A stretch of DNA of 40,920 bases, taken from NCBI GenBank assembly GCA_903908555.1, contig CAIVSG010000203.1, positions 1-40,920 on the forward strand. The letters run 5' to 3'. Below, piece after piece: positions 15,191 to 25,400 of the stretch (the first letter of the stretch is position 1; each line of letters starts with the position of its first letter). Source of the stretch: an uncultured Chlorobiaceae bacterium. Lineage in GTDB: Bacteria; Bacteroidota; Chlorobiia; Chlorobiales; Chlorobiaceae. The notes beneath the pieces were generated by a model. It saw only the letters and a list, made by a program, of their open reading frames with translations, was not told where the DNA came from and ran no database searches. The position numbers and the translations under genes were made by a program.

Positions 15191-15364
15191 ATGGGCATTT
15201 CATCAAAACTGCAACTTGCTGCCGATGCAATAGAGGATGCAAAAAAACGCCTCAACAGAGCCAAAGATGATGCTGATGATGATTATGAGATCCGTCAGGC
15301 ATTGAAAATTCTTGAGGATGCTCTCGACTATATCCGTGGCGCATCTTCAGAACTAAAGAAGTAG
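15191..15364 (+). CDS. Small acidic helical protein, unknown
   Basis: This 57-residue ORF starts at ATG 15191 (MGISSKLQLAADAIEDAKKR), continues DDADDDYEIRQALKILEDAL and ends ASSELKK. A GAGGGAA ribosome site lies just upstream. The composition is strongly helical and amphipathic, with heptad-like spacing of Leu and Ala, and fits a small coiled-coil. The stop is 9 bases before the deoxynucleotidase start, so the two are probably co-transcribed. No family is recognised. Ribosome site, codon pattern and position support a real gene. Confidence 0.65.
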   Translation: MGISSKLQLAADAIEDAKKRLNRAKDDADDDYEIRQALKILEDALDYIRGASSELKK

Positions 15365-15373
15365 CAGGGGAGA

Positions 15374-15976
15374 ATGAGCTATATAGAAAAGCCTGTGACA
15401 GTTATTGGCGTGGATCTTGACGGCGTCTGTGCTGATTTTTACGGGCGCATGAGGGAGATTGCTTCTGAGTGGTTTGAATGTCCACTTGATCAGCTTTCCA
15501 AAGAGGTCTCCTACGGTATGGCCGAGTGGGGTGTTACCGGAACAAACCAGTATGAAAGTCTGCATCGTTTTGCTGTAACGCAGCGAGAGCTTTTTAAAAC
15601 CATGCCGATGATTCCCGGAGCCCGCAAGTACCTTCGCATGCTTTCCGATGACGGGTATCGTATCCGGATTATTACCCACAGGCTTTTTATTCATTATTTC
15701 CATGCCTCTGCCGTTCAGCAGACGGTTGAATGGCTTGACAGCCACGGAATTCCTTACTGGGATCTCTGTTTCATGAAGGAAAAGGCGCAGGTTGGTGCCG
15801 ACATCTATGTCGAAGATGCACCTCACAATGTTACTCAGCTCAGGGAAAGAGGATTGTATACCATTTGCTTTGCCAACAGCACCAACCTCCATATCAGCAG
15901 CCCGAGAGCTGCATCATGGAAGGAGGTGTACGATATGGTAAGGGAGTACCGGCCTTTGGATCAGCGTGTTACGTAA
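15374..15976 (+). CDS. 5'(3')-deoxyribonucleotidase-like HAD hydrolase (NT5C type)
   Basis: This 200-residue protein starts with a beta strand and the HAD nucleophile motif [13 protein letters not shown] (Asp14/Asp16). It continues with [25 protein letters not shown] (motif II Thr), [20 protein letters not shown] (motif III Lys and motif IV Asp pair) and [11 protein letters not shown]. This fits the C-type cytosolic 5'-nucleotidase family, which dephosphorylates deoxynucleoside monophosphates. The 3' end overlaps the convergent rlmI gene by 16 bases. Confidence 0.8.
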   Translation: MSYIEKPVTVIGVDLDGVCADFYGRMREIASEWFECPLDQLSKEVSYGMAEWGVTGTNQYESLHRFAVTQRELFKTMPMIPGARKYLRMLSDDGYRIRIITHRLFIHYFHASAVQQTVEWLDSHGIPYWDLCFMKEKAQVGADIYVEDAPHNVTQLRERGLYTICFANSTNLHISSPRAASWKEVYDMVREYRPLDQRVT

Positions 15977-17142
15977 AAACAGGCAAACTTGAGATAGCTT
16001 GTTTCCGGCATGGCCAGCAGTACTGGATGATCGAAGGGCTGTGAGTTTTTATGTATTAACCTGAGTTGACAGCCTGCTGCAAGAGCTGCCTGATGAACAG
16101 ATTGCAGAAAGTCCTCTTCTGAAACATGATGACTGCAAGAGGCTGTTGCAAGAAAACCCCCGCTTTTCAATAACTGAAGCCCAAGCTTATTAAGCCTTTT
16201 GTAGGCCTTAAGGGCACCGGGCAGGTTTTTGCGGCTTTTGGTGAAACTTGGCGGATCCAGAACAACAAGATTAAATGACTCCTTCGACTCAACCATCTGA
16301 TCGAGGGTATCAAATGCATCTGCAGCCACAAGGCTGTATTCCTTGAAGTGGTTCAACTGAGCATTACGATCCGCTCTCTGCAGAGCTTCCTTCGACGCAT
16401 CAATAAGAATGGCTGAATGGGCCCCTCCATAAAGTGCATTGAGCGCAAAGCCACCGTCATTGGTAAAAACGTCCAGTACTTCAGCATTTTCGGCAAACTT
16501 TCTGATAATTCTCCGGTTTTCACGCTGGTCAAGGAAAAATCCAGTTTTCTGTCCCTCAAAAAGATTAACCTCATACGTTATTCCGGCGTCGTGGATAGTC
16601 TGTACCGTTTCCGATTTTTCTCCACGGAGAATATCTTTATAAAGTGGAAGACCCTCTAGCTCCCTTAAGGGAGATTCATTACGCACAATAATAACGGTCG
16701 GATTCAATAATTCCTGCAAGACATCAGAGATCAGCTGAATATGAATATCCATACCGGCCGAAAACGCCTGTATAACGATTGCCTGGTTGAAGCGGTCAAC
16801 AATCAATCCGGGGAGACCATCCGATTCACCATGGACAAGACGATAGGCGTTGGTTTCATCATTTCTGTAGATTATTTCGCGAAGCTTCAGGGCTTCAAGA
16901 AATTTCTTTTTGAAGAACTCTTTGTCCGGCTGTTCATCCTTGCTGCTTATAAGCCTGACCGAAATCAGAGAGTGCGGATTGTAAAAACCGGTTCCCAGAA
17001 ACTTCTTGTCGTGGGTAAAGAGCTTTATGGTTTCACCGGAAGCGATATCTCTTGGAAGGCTAGCAAGTTCATTGCTGAACACCCATAGATGGCCTTTCTG
17101 GATTCTGTGGTGTTCTTTTGGTTTAAGATAAAGGGATTGCAT
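15961..17142 (-). CDS. rlmI: 23S rRNA m5C methyltransferase RlmI-like
   Basis: This 393-residue protein has an N-terminal PUA domain ([20 protein letters not shown]), a central EEHUD-like beta region ([10 protein letters not shown]) and a C-terminal SAM-dependent methyltransferase fold: [29 protein letters not shown] (SAM loop), [12 protein letters not shown] (motif IV) and [14 protein letters not shown] (motif VI Cys). The family methylates C1962 of E. coli 23S rRNA. Some relatives modify other positions, so exact specificity is inferred. Start ATG 17142. Confidence 0.88.
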   Translation of the reverse strand: MQSLYLKPKEHHRIQKGHLWVFSNELASLPRDIASGETIKLFTHDKKFLGTGFYNPHSLISVRLISSKDEQPDKEFFKKKFLEALKLREIIYRNDETNAYRLVHGESDGLPGLIVDRFNQAIVIQAFSAGMDIHIQLISDVLQELLNPTVIIVRNESPLRELEGLPLYKDILRGEKSETVQTIHDAGITYEVNLFEGQKTGFFLDQRENRRIIRKFAENAEVLDVFTNDGGFALNALYGGAHSAILIDASKEALQRADRNAQLNHFKEYSLVAADAFDTLDQMVESKESFNLVVLDPPSFTKSRKNLPGALKAYKRLNKLGLQLLKSGGFLATASCSHHVSEEDFLQSVHQAALAAGCQLRLIHKNSQPFDHPVLLAMPETSYLKFACFYVTR

Positions 17143-17368
17143 GGCTTAAATAATGGCTTGTAGTTTTGATGGTGTTATATTTTACTTTAACATCAATTTG
17201 AAGGTAAAATGCAACTGTTTTGTTCATGATTGACAGCATGTTCAGTCGAAAACAACGAACCTGCCGATTAAGAACCTGATGCAATGTGCAGCAAAAGCTA
17301 TGATTCTCAAAGGAAAATATATCCACGTTGTAAGGAAACGAAAGTGAATAATATTAAGGATTGAAACG

Positions 17369-18226
17369 ATGAAGCGAAAAGGAATGCTGTTGCTGTTCAT
17401 CTTCATGCTGCTTTTGGGCGGAGGGTGTGCTGATTTTAGAACAGTGGGACGCCAGGAGTTAACAGGTGAACAAGTTACACTGAGCGCAGAACAAGCTGCA
17501 TTGTTTCGTGAAGTTGCCAAGGCATCTCCAGGTATCGAGTCGCTGGATGGTTACGCAGATGTCTGGATAAAAACGCCGAAACGTCAGAATCGTGTTTTCT
17601 GTAATATCCGGATCAATAGAGGGCATGAAGCCCGTCTTATTGTCACCGCCGGATTGCTCGGATGGCCTGTCGCGGATATGTTTTTCAGCACTGATTCACT
17701 CTATGTGCATGATATGATTAATAACCGGCTTTTGATCGGAAGTAATAACGATCTTAATCTGGAAAAAATTATTGGAGTGAATTCAGGATTTCCGCTTCTT
17801 TCGGAAACTCTTTTAGGAGTGGTAAATATCACCGAACCGTTAAGTGCAATAAGGTCTGTTAAACAAGGTTCAGAAACCTTAATATTCACCCTTGCCACTC
17901 GTGGTGGAAGTAAAGATGTAGTTATCAATTCATCCAACAGGACGCTGAGTGCTCTTCTTATAAAGAACAGTCAGGGGAAGCCAACAACTGAAATTCATTT
18001 CAAGAATTACGAGTCCATCGTGATTAATGGTCTGAGTACACTTGTTCCCAAAGAGATTGAGATGGTTCTCTATAACAGCGGAGCTAAGGGTATTGGCGAA
18101 AATCAGTTGGTGATAGCCTACGATGAACGGGTGTTTAATAAAAGCGGGAGTTCCCTCAGATTTTCGATGCCTAAAAAAGCCAAGGTGGTTAATCTTGATG
18201 ATGCAGGAATTCTCCCATGGATGTGA
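17369..18226 (+). CDS. DUF4292-type outer-membrane lipoprotein (LolB-like fold)
   Basis: This 285-residue lipoprotein has signal MKRKGMLLLFIFMLLLGGGC with a lipobox ending at Cys20. The mature part resembles DUF4292, a LolA/LolB-like half-barrel: SLDGYADVWIKTPKRQNRVF, ARLIVTAGLLGWPVADMFFS, and FLLSETLLGVV-like segments in the middle. The family is widespread in Bacteroidota and Chlorobi; a role in lipoprotein or lipid handling in the outer membrane is a fold-based inference. The gene stands alone, divergent from rlmI, with a strong terminator after it. Confidence 0.75.
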   Translation: MKRKGMLLLFIFMLLLGGGCADFRTVGRQELTGEQVTLSAEQAALFREVAKASPGIESLDGYADVWIKTPKRQNRVFCNIRINRGHEARLIVTAGLLGWPVADMFFSTDSLYVHDMINNRLLIGSNNDLNLEKIIGVNSGFPLLSETLLGVVNITEPLSAIRSVKQGSETLIFTLATRGGSKDVVINSSNRTLSALLIKNSQGKPTTEIHFKNYESIVINGLSTLVPKEIEMVLYNSGAKGIGENQLVIAYDERVFNKSGSSLRFSMPKKAKVVNLDDAGILPWM

Positions 18227-18246
18227 GCGTGACCGTTAATACAAAA

Positions 18247-18281
18247 ACAAAACAGGGCACTGCAATGGTGCCCTGTTTTGT
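18247..18281. terminator. Bidirectional hairpin terminator
   Basis: ACAAAACAGGGCAC pairs perfectly with GTGCCCTGTTTTGT over 14 bases around a seven-base loop, TGCAATG. A/T-rich flanks on both sides allow it to end both the lipoprotein transcript and the convergent sodB transcript. Confidence 0.85.
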
Positions 18282-18312
18282 GTAAAAAAAAGGAATTAGT
18301 TATGGCTAACTA

Positions 18313-18912
18313 TTATACGGTGCTGAAGTTCTTGGCGGCAAACTCCCAGTTAAGCAGGTTATCAATGACAGATGCCACATAATCAGGGCGACGATTCTGG
18401 AAGTCAAGATAGTAAGCATGCTCCCACACGTCAATCGTCAGTATTGGTTTCTGGCCGCTTGTTGCAGGGGTTTGTGCATTGCCGGTTTTTACAACTTTCA
18501 GTGTTCCGTTATCTAGCACAAGCCATGCCCAACCACTGCCGAATTGAGTTGCAGCAGCACTTTTGAGCTCGTCTTTAAACTTGTCGAAACTTCCGAAATC
18601 CTGAGTAATTTTTGCTGAGAGATCTCCGGAAGGTTCTCCTCCACCATTAGGAGTAAGGCTATTCCAGTAAAAAGAGTGGTTCCATGCCTGCGCACCATTA
18701 TTAAAAACCCCTACTTTTTCAGGGTCTGTGGCGGTTTTCGTAATCACCTCTTCTATGCTCAGGCCGTCAAGAGGAGTCCCGGCAATCAGGTTATTATAGT
18801 TGGTTATATAGGCGACATGGTGCTTGCCATAATGAAAACCTATTGTTTTTGCGGAAATAAATGGCTCCAGTGCGTTTTCTGCATATCCGAGAGGAGGTTG
18901 CTGATAAGACAT
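18313..18912 (-). CDS. sodB: Iron superoxide dismutase
   Basis: This 199-residue cytoplasmic Fe/Mn-SOD has metal ligands His27 (GFHYGKHH), His79 (GAQAWNHSFYW) and the Asp/His pair in TIDVWEHAYYLDF. The Gln before AWNH and the overall AQxWNHxFYW pattern mark the iron type rather than manganese. It dismutates superoxide to peroxide and oxygen, useful to an anaerobe exposed to traces of oxygen. Length is normal and the gene is single, with its own upstream region. Confidence 0.93.
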   Translation of the reverse strand: MSYQQPPLGYAENALEPFISAKTIGFHYGKHHVAYITNYNNLIAGTPLDGLSIEEVITKTATDPEKVGVFNNGAQAWNHSFYWNSLTPNGGGEPSGDLSAKITQDFGSFDKFKDELKSAAATQFGSGWAWLVLDNGTLKVVKTGNAQTPATSGQKPILTIDVWEHAYYLDFQNRRPDYVASVIDNLLNWEFAAKNFSTV

Positions 18913-19081
18913 AACGTATTGTTTTTAAGAGTTTAAAAGTACCTGTACCTATGATTCAGATTGCTTAAACTTGCAATTTGGCGATTAAGTTCTCAATTTG
19001 TGTATTAAGTTATGAAAATCATTAAAATTCAGTCCCAGAACTTTACATTGATCACAAATTAATAAAGGAGTTCAACCTTAA

Positions 19082-19429
19082 ATGACTTTACGCGATACCT
19101 TCCGGGCATCTTTCTTTTGCCTTATGTTCGGCTGTATACTTCTTGGGTGCACAGACAAAAGATCTTTCACCCTTGACAAGGACGATATCCGTTTTGTCGG
19201 ATTCTATAGTGATTATCTTCTTGTATCAGGAGTGCCTGGTGAAAAGGAGAGTGTTGTGCTTAATGCTCCCAACTCTATTGCTATTAACGAACTGCTGACG
19301 CGTCACGCTCTTACCCGTGAAAGCCTCAACCGTAAGACAGAGGCCTACAAACAGAATCCTGAGCTATGGAGGGAAGTTCTTTTACAAGTACGGGAAAGTA
19401 TTCGCAAAAAATCAGCTTCAGGACAATGA
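19082..19429 (+). CDS. Small lipoprotein of unknown function
   Basis: This 115-residue protein has a lipobox LLGC (Cys23) after a hydrophobic segment. The mature part reads DDIRFVGFYSDYLLVSGVPGE, NAPNSIAINELLTRHALTRE and a helical Lys-rich end. It resembles small Chlorobi/Bacteroidota lipoproteins but matches no family I can name. The TGA stop overlaps the ATG of coaE (ATGA), so the two are translationally coupled. An AAGGAG ribosome site lies about 11 bases upstream of ATG 19082. Confidence 0.75.
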   Translation: MTLRDTFRASFFCLMFGCILLGCTDKRSFTLDKDDIRFVGFYSDYLLVSGVPGEKESVVLNAPNSIAINELLTRHALTRESLNRKTEAYKQNPELWREVLLQVRESIRKKSASGQ

Positions 19430-20070
19430 GGGGCTATCCTTTTCTTGTAGGAGTTACAGGCGGGATTGGCAGTGGGAAATCTACTGTCTGCCGTTTTCTT
19501 TCTGAAATGGGTTGCACTCTTTTCGAGGCAGACATGGTGGCCAGGCAGCTGCAACTACATGATGTTGAAGTGATCAATGGTATCAAAGCGCTATTCGGGA
19601 CAGAAGTTTATTCCGTCGATAGTGCAGGGCAAATGGTTCTTGATAGAAAAAAAATTGCATCTATAGTTTTTTCATCTCCAGAAAAACTCGAAGCACTCAA
19701 CACTCTTATTCATCCGCTGGTATTCAGAGAGTTTCAAAAAGCAGTGCATGACGCTGAGAACCGGGGGATAAAGATTCTTGTAAAGGAAGCTGCTATTCTT
19801 TTTGAGTCTGGCAGCAACAAACAACTTGACGTCGTTGTAGTCATTGTGGCTGATGAGCAGCAGAGAATAGAACGGGCTGTCAGGAAAGGAATCGGCAGCC
19901 ATGAAGAGATCATTCAGCGAATTGCTCTGCAGTGGCCCCAGAAAAAGCTGATTGAAAAGGCAGATTATGTGGTTGTAAACAATGGTTCTGAGGAATACTT
20001 GAAAAAAGAGACGGAAGCACTCTATTCCAGACTGCTTTCTGCAGCCTCATTAGCCTGCAATCACCTCTGA
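19426..20070 (+). CDS. coaE: Dephospho-CoA kinase
   Basis: This 214-residue P-loop kinase catalyses the last step of coenzyme A synthesis. Walker A is VTGGIGSGKSTVC (residues 9-21). It continues FLSEMGCTLFEADMVARQL (the DAD-like substrate motif, here EAD), HPLVFREF, and LVKEAAILFESG in place of the usual VPLLFE. ATG 19426 overlaps the lipoprotein stop; the frame opens at 19366 inside the lipoprotein gene but lacks conserved sequence there. The end overlaps the convergent esterase gene by 21 bases. Confidence 0.9.
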   Translation: MRGYPFLVGVTGGIGSGKSTVCRFLSEMGCTLFEADMVARQLQLHDVEVINGIKALFGTEVYSVDSAGQMVLDRKKIASIVFSSPEKLEALNTLIHPLVFREFQKAVHDAENRGIKILVKEAAILFESGSNKQLDVVVVIVADEQQRIERAVRKGIGSHEEIIQRIALQWPQKKLIEKADYVVVNNGSEEYLKKETEALYSRLLSAASLACNHL

Positions 20071-21078
20071 AAGTGCTGGCAGCGACACTCCATACCGGTA
20101 TGAAGTGTTGCTATGCGTATCCATGAACTCCTCGTAACGGTGAGCTATTGAAAAACGCGTCGCTTTGGCCGAAAAAATCCTGTGACCAAATTGCAGATTG
20201 TACTCATCAAGGGTGCCGCAGTCAAGAAAAAGAAAATCAAGTGAACGCAGGGCGTCACGGTACTTTTCCTCCTCAATCATCACTATCGGATCAAAGCTCA
20301 ACCACTCCTTCCAGACGTCATCAACCGGTTCGCAGGTATGGGGATTAAACGGCAGACGTATCTTTTCGGGTGTGCAGGTTTCCCTCGAAGGGGAGTATGC
20401 TGCAGCCATTCCGATCAGGTCAAGCAGCGCAAACTCTTTTTGTGGTTTTTTCAGAGCATCTTCATAAGAGGCAAGGAAATCAGCAATACTTCCTTTGTAG
20501 TGTTCAAGAATTCTTGCGGCCGCAGGGAAATTTGGCTTATAGCAAAGTTCAAAAGCCATGTCACCGCTATGGCAGGCAACTGCAGCAAAAGTATCGGGAT
20601 GGTTCATGGCCAAACGGAGTGCGCCGAATCCGCCGGATGATTTTCCTGCTATAGCCCTGTGTTGTCTATCTGCAAGGGTAGAGAGCGTCTTGTCAATAAA
20701 AGGAATAACTTCGTCTATGAGATATGTTTCATAGCTGCCGGTAGCCGGCGAATCTACATACTGTGAACCTCCATAGCGCGTCATGCAGTCGGGAAAGACA
20801 ATTATGGCTTCCTGCATTTTACCAGCAGCTATAAGATATTCTGCCATTTCCGGCACACTTTGGCGGCCAAAACTGTAATTCAAAAAGCTTTGGCCTGTTG
20901 ATGCAAAGCCCGCCAGCAGGTAAATAACCGGAAACCGCTTTGTGTCATCATAAGAGGGAGGAAGATAGACTGGTACCCGGCGCTCAACCGGGTCACCAAG
21001 AGGATTCCCTTCAAGGGTGACGCCCGGTACAACAAGCTTAATAATACGAGGGTATTTTGTCAGCATGTGTTTCCTCAC
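20050..21078 (-). CDS. Putative alpha/beta-hydrolase esterase (Esterase D-like)
   Basis: This 342-residue protein is of the esterase PF00756 type. It has RRVPVYLPPSYDDTKRFPVIYLLAGF near the start, IIVFPDCMTRYGGSQYVDS, YETYLIDEVIPFID, the nucleophile motif IAGKSSGGFGALRLA, LFLDCGTLDEYN for the acid and RFSIAHRYEEFMDTHS near the end for the His. The substrate is unknown. It begins at GTG 21078, overlapping the tatC stop (GTGA); ATG 21066 is an alternative. No signal peptide is seen, so it is cytoplasmic. Confidence 0.82.
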   Translation of the reverse strand: MRKHMLTKYPRIIKLVVPGVTLEGNPLGDPVERRVPVYLPPSYDDTKRFPVIYLLAGFASTGQSFLNYSFGRQSVPEMAEYLIAAGKMQEAIIVFPDCMTRYGGSQYVDSPATGSYETYLIDEVIPFIDKTLSTLADRQHRAIAGKSSGGFGALRLAMNHPDTFAAVACHSGDMAFELCYKPNFPAAARILEHYKGSIADFLASYEDALKKPQKEFALLDLIGMAAAYSPSRETCTPEKIRLPFNPHTCEPVDDVWKEWLSFDPIVMIEEEKYRDALRSLDFLFLDCGTLDEYNLQFGHRIFSAKATRFSIAHRYEEFMDTHSNTSYRYGVSLPALSEVIAG

Positions 21079-21986
21079 ATTTTCAGAGCGTTATTTTTGC
21101 GGTTGACATGAGCTGATATAAGAATGCTGAGCTCATAGAGCAGTATCATCGGGATGCCGATGACAAGTTGAGTGACAATGTCTGTTGACGGGGTTACAAT
21201 TGCCGCCACAACCAGAAGAAAAACAATGGCATGTTTGCGGTAAAACCTCATGAAGGCTGGCGTCAGGAGGCCTATTTTAGAAAGGATATAGGCAATAAAG
21301 GGAAGTTCAAACACAAGCCCGGCCGTAAGTAGCGCACCAGTAAAAAAACTGACATAATCCTGAACGGAGATGTTGTTTTTAATCTGTGGCGTTCCGAAGC
21401 TGGCAAAAAATTGCAGAGTGACCGGCAGAAAAACAAAATAGCCAAATCCTATTCCGGTAAAAAAAGAGAGCGATATAAAAAGTATTGAAAAACGTCCCGC
21501 CTTGCGTTCATTTTCATGAAGGCCAGGCGCAACAAACTGCCATATCTGCCATGCAAGAAAAGGAAAAGAGATTATGAATGCTGAAAATACAACGACCTGC
21601 AGGTAAAGGGAGAGCTGTCCATAAGGTACAAGATTCTGCAATACCACCGCTTTACTGCTGCGCGTCAGTGGAGCAATAAGTATCTCATTGACAAGGAAAT
21701 CAGAGTAGTTGGCACAGATTCCTGTAACAACCACCAGAGCAATTGCAGACTTGATAAGTCGTGAGCGTATCTCTTCGAGATGTTCCATAAAGTTCATCCC
21801 CGTACCGGATTCTGACTCACTCATCTCATTATCGGAAGTAAGGTCTGAATCTGTTACGACAGGCTCATATGGGGTAATATCTTCTGCATCTGTCTTCTGC
21901 ATCTGTATTCCACTCTCATCATGGCTGCTGTTTTGGTTGCCGTCTGGAAGGTCCGGTGATGGTATTGATTCTTTTTCCTCGCTCAT
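21075..21986 (-). CDS. tatC: Sec-independent (Tat) translocase subunit TatC
   Basis: This 303-residue membrane protein has the conserved first cytoplasmic motif NFMEHLEEIRSRLIKS and six hydrophobic segments. Further family motifs are FPFLAWQIWQFVAPGLHENER and GLVFELPFIAYILSKIG. It is the receptor core for twin-arginine signal peptides. An acidic, probably disordered N-terminal extension of about 60 residues, rich in Ser, Asp and Glu, precedes the TatC core and is unusual in length. No tatA or tatB is adjacent. The coupled downstream esterase shows no Tat signal. Confidence 0.92.
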   Translation of the reverse strand: MSEEKESIPSPDLPDGNQNSSHDESGIQMQKTDAEDITPYEPVVTDSDLTSDNEMSESESGTGMNFMEHLEEIRSRLIKSAIALVVVTGICANYSDFLVNEILIAPLTRSSKAVVLQNLVPYGQLSLYLQVVVFSAFIISFPFLAWQIWQFVAPGLHENERKAGRFSILFISLSFFTGIGFGYFVFLPVTLQFFASFGTPQIKNNISVQDYVSFFTGALLTAGLVFELPFIAYILSKIGLLTPAFMRFYRKHAIVFLLVVAAIVTPSTDIVTQLVIGIPMILLYELSILISAHVNRKNNALKM

Positions 21987-22462
21987 TACTGCGTTGTAGA
22001 CTGAAAATAGTGGATGCTTATCTGCAAGTGATTATTTCGACTCTCCATTGCAGAACGATAATAACCACAAAACATAGTAACAAAGATGCTTGTAGCCAAA
22101 AAATGTTTTAGCGGTTTCAAAAACTGCTGCATTTGGCTTGACGTTTTTGACTCGTAATCAAGTATACATGATGGTAAAATCAAAGGTAATAATAGCCTCA
22201 TAGAATGCGCTGTGAACCACTATTCAGAACGATTTTTCAGTAAACGAAACATGGACGGCTTTTTATACAAATAGAGGATAAATCAGATTAAAGAATTAAA
22301 TTTATTAACGGTACAGTTTAGTATCCGGAACTATCCGCAAACTCTTTTTTTTGATGCTTTTTTCCAATAGCGGTAACAGATCAAGATAAGATGCAAGAGT
22401 TACTTATGCCTGTCAGAAAAAGTTGTCTTTTATAATCCGCATTCAAATAATCAGGCGAGCAG
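21987..22462. other. Intergenic region between tatC and the CheB-CheR gene
   Basis: This is AT-rich DNA between divergent genes. I see no credible small gene, RNA or repeat; the short minus-strand frame at 21986-22201 has no ribosome site or family resemblance. Both promoters presumably lie here, but I cannot place them. An AGGCGAG ribosome site precedes ATG 22463. Confidence 0.5.
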
Positions 22463-25400
22463 ATGAACGAAAAAAAAAATAAGCCCTCCACGAATAGATC
22501 CAAAAAAGCCATGACACCAGCTATTGCCAGTGATGAGGCAATTTCATCCTCAACACAGAATATGGGATCTTTTCCTATTGCCGGCATTGGTTCGTCAGCT
22601 GGTGGCCTTGAGGCTCTTGAAATATTTCTGAAAAACATTCCGCCAAAGTGCGGCATAGCATTTGTAATTGTTCAGCATCTTGATCCTACGCATAAAGGGA
22701 TTATGGTGGAACTGCTTCAACGCGTTACTGATCTTCCTGTAGTACAAGTCACTGATTGTCTCAGGATTGAGCCGGATCATGTTTATCTCATTCCCCCCAA
22801 TAAGGATATGTCGGTCTTACATGGGGTGCTGCATCTTTTAGATATGGTTCAGCCTCGAGGCCTGAGACTTCCTATAGATTTTTTCTTTCGATCAATGGCT
22901 GATGATATGCAGCAAAAAAGCATTGGTGTGATTCTCTCTGGTATGGGTTCTGATGGTACACTGGGACTACGTGATATCAAGGAAAAAGGTGGTGGTGTTT
23001 TTGTGCAGGAACCTGCTTCAGCTAAATTTGATGGTATGCCTCGTAGTGCTATCGAAGCTGGTCTTGCTGATGTCATCGCTCCAGTAGAGAAGCTTCCCGC
23101 ATCGATCATTGCCTATCTTCATCATCTCCCTCAGTTGTCGAAGCCAGATATATTTTACGAAAGCAAGACGCAGAGCGCTATGGAAAAAATTGTGATTCTC
23201 TTGCGCACCCAAACTGGTCACGATTTTTCGCTCTATAAAAAAAACACTGTTTATCGCCGTATCGAAAGGCGCATGGGCATACATCAGATTGATAAGATTA
23301 TTGACTACGTCCATTTTTTGCAGGGGAATCCTCACGAGATCGAACTCCTTTTTAAGGAACTTCTTATTGGAGTAACCAGTTTTTTTCGGGATCCTCTGGT
23401 ATGGGAAACTCTGAAAACCAAGGCAATACCATCTCTTCTTTCTTCAAGGCCTTCCGGAGGTACTCTTCGTGCATGGGTGACGGGCTGTTCGACTGGCGAG
23501 GAAGCCTATTCTCTTGCTATGATTTTAAAGGAGGTGACTGAGTCGATGAAGCTTTCTGGAAACTTCAGAATCCAGATTTTTGCATCCGATCTTGATAAGG
23601 ACGCTATCGAAAAGGCTCGTCTTGGAACTTATCCACTAAATATTTCAGCGGATGTATCTCAAGAACGTCTCCAGCGTTTTTTTGAAAAAGATGATCTTAG
23701 CTATAAGGTAGAAAGAGAGTTAAGGGAGACAATTGTTTTTGCGCCACATAATGTTATCATGGATCCCCCTTTTACCAAGCTTGATATTCTTGTATGTCGA
23801 AATCTGCTTATCTACATGGAGCAGGATTTACAGAAAAAGCTCTTGCCACTTTTCCATTACTGTCTTAATCCGGGAGGCATTCTTTTTCTTGGGAGCGCTG
23901 AAACGATTGGGCACAGTAACAATCTTTTTGAAACGATTGACGGCAAATCAAGGATTTTTCGACAACTTTCAAAAGGAGTACGCTCCATACCGCTTGATTT
24001 TCCAGCTGCTTTTAATCATACTTCTTTGCCTATTCTTGCTAATAAGGATTTACAACAACCACATAATACTTCAGAAGTCAACTTGCAGGTGATGACCGAC
24101 CAGGTTTTGCTTAATCATTATGCGCCTGCTGCTGTATTGACGAATGAGAATGGTGATATCATTTACATTAATGGTCGCACAGGTAAATACCTTGAACCGG
24201 CAGCAGGCAAAGCAAATTGGAATATTTTTGCTATGGCCCGTGAAGGGATACGATTTGAACTCACAACTCTTTTTAGTAATGCAATTACTAAAAAATCATC
24301 TGTTTCAAAAAAAAGAGTGATTATCAGCTCTAATGGAGACAAAGAATATGTGGACTTGAGGATTGAGCAGCTTGAAAAACCAGACCCATTGTGTGGACTT
24401 GTCCTGATTGTTTTTGAAAACGTGACACAAACTCTTTCGGTTGATCCAGATAGGAGTGGTTTTCCTGTTGATAAGAGTCAAAACCATATTCTTTCCCTTG
24501 AGTTGGACCTCCAGGCGGCGAGAGACGAGATCGTGATTATTCGTGAACAGATGCACACATCGCAGGAGGAGTTAAAATCCACAAATGAAGAGATGCAATC
24601 GTCCAATGAAGAGATGCAGAGCACCAATGAGGAGCTAACCACATCAAAGGAGGAGATGCAGTCCCTTAACGAGGAGTTGCAGACGGTAAATCAGGAACTG
24701 CAGTCCAAGGTGAGTGACCTTTCGCAGGTAAACAATGATATGAAAAACCTGTTGAACAGTACAGAAATTGCGACACTGTTTCTTGATAATGAACTCAACA
24801 TTCGCCGCTTTACAACTCGTACATCAACCATCATCAAGTTGATTGGAAGTGATATTGGACGACCTATAACCGATATCGTTACTGATTTGACTTATTCAAA
24901 CCTTGCTGATGATGCCCGGCAGGTACTTCATACTCTTGTTTACAGTGAAAAAAAGATTTCAGCAACTGATGGTCGCTGGTTTACGGTGAGAATCATGCCG
25001 TATCGTACCCAGGAAAACAGAATAGACGGGGTGGTCATTACGTTTTTTGATATCACCGGGGCTAAAAAAATTGAACAGAGCCTGCAGAGGTGTGATGAGA
25101 GTTTTCGCTTTTTGTTTGAAGCTATATCTGGAGGAGTTATGATCCAGAATTCTGAAGGGCGAATCACCATGGCAAATCTTGAAGCTCAACGTATTTTGGG
25201 GGTTTCCATTGCAGAAATAATTGGCAAGACGACCTCAGAGGTCAGATGGAATATCCTACGTGAAGATGGCTCTGTTCTTCCTTCTGAAGAGTATCCTGCT
25301 ATGGCAGCATTGCGCACAGGAAAGGCTGTGTGTGATTCCATTGTTGGAATTGTTCAAGCTCCTAATCAGAGTTGCCGTTGGATCAGGGTCAATGCTTTGC

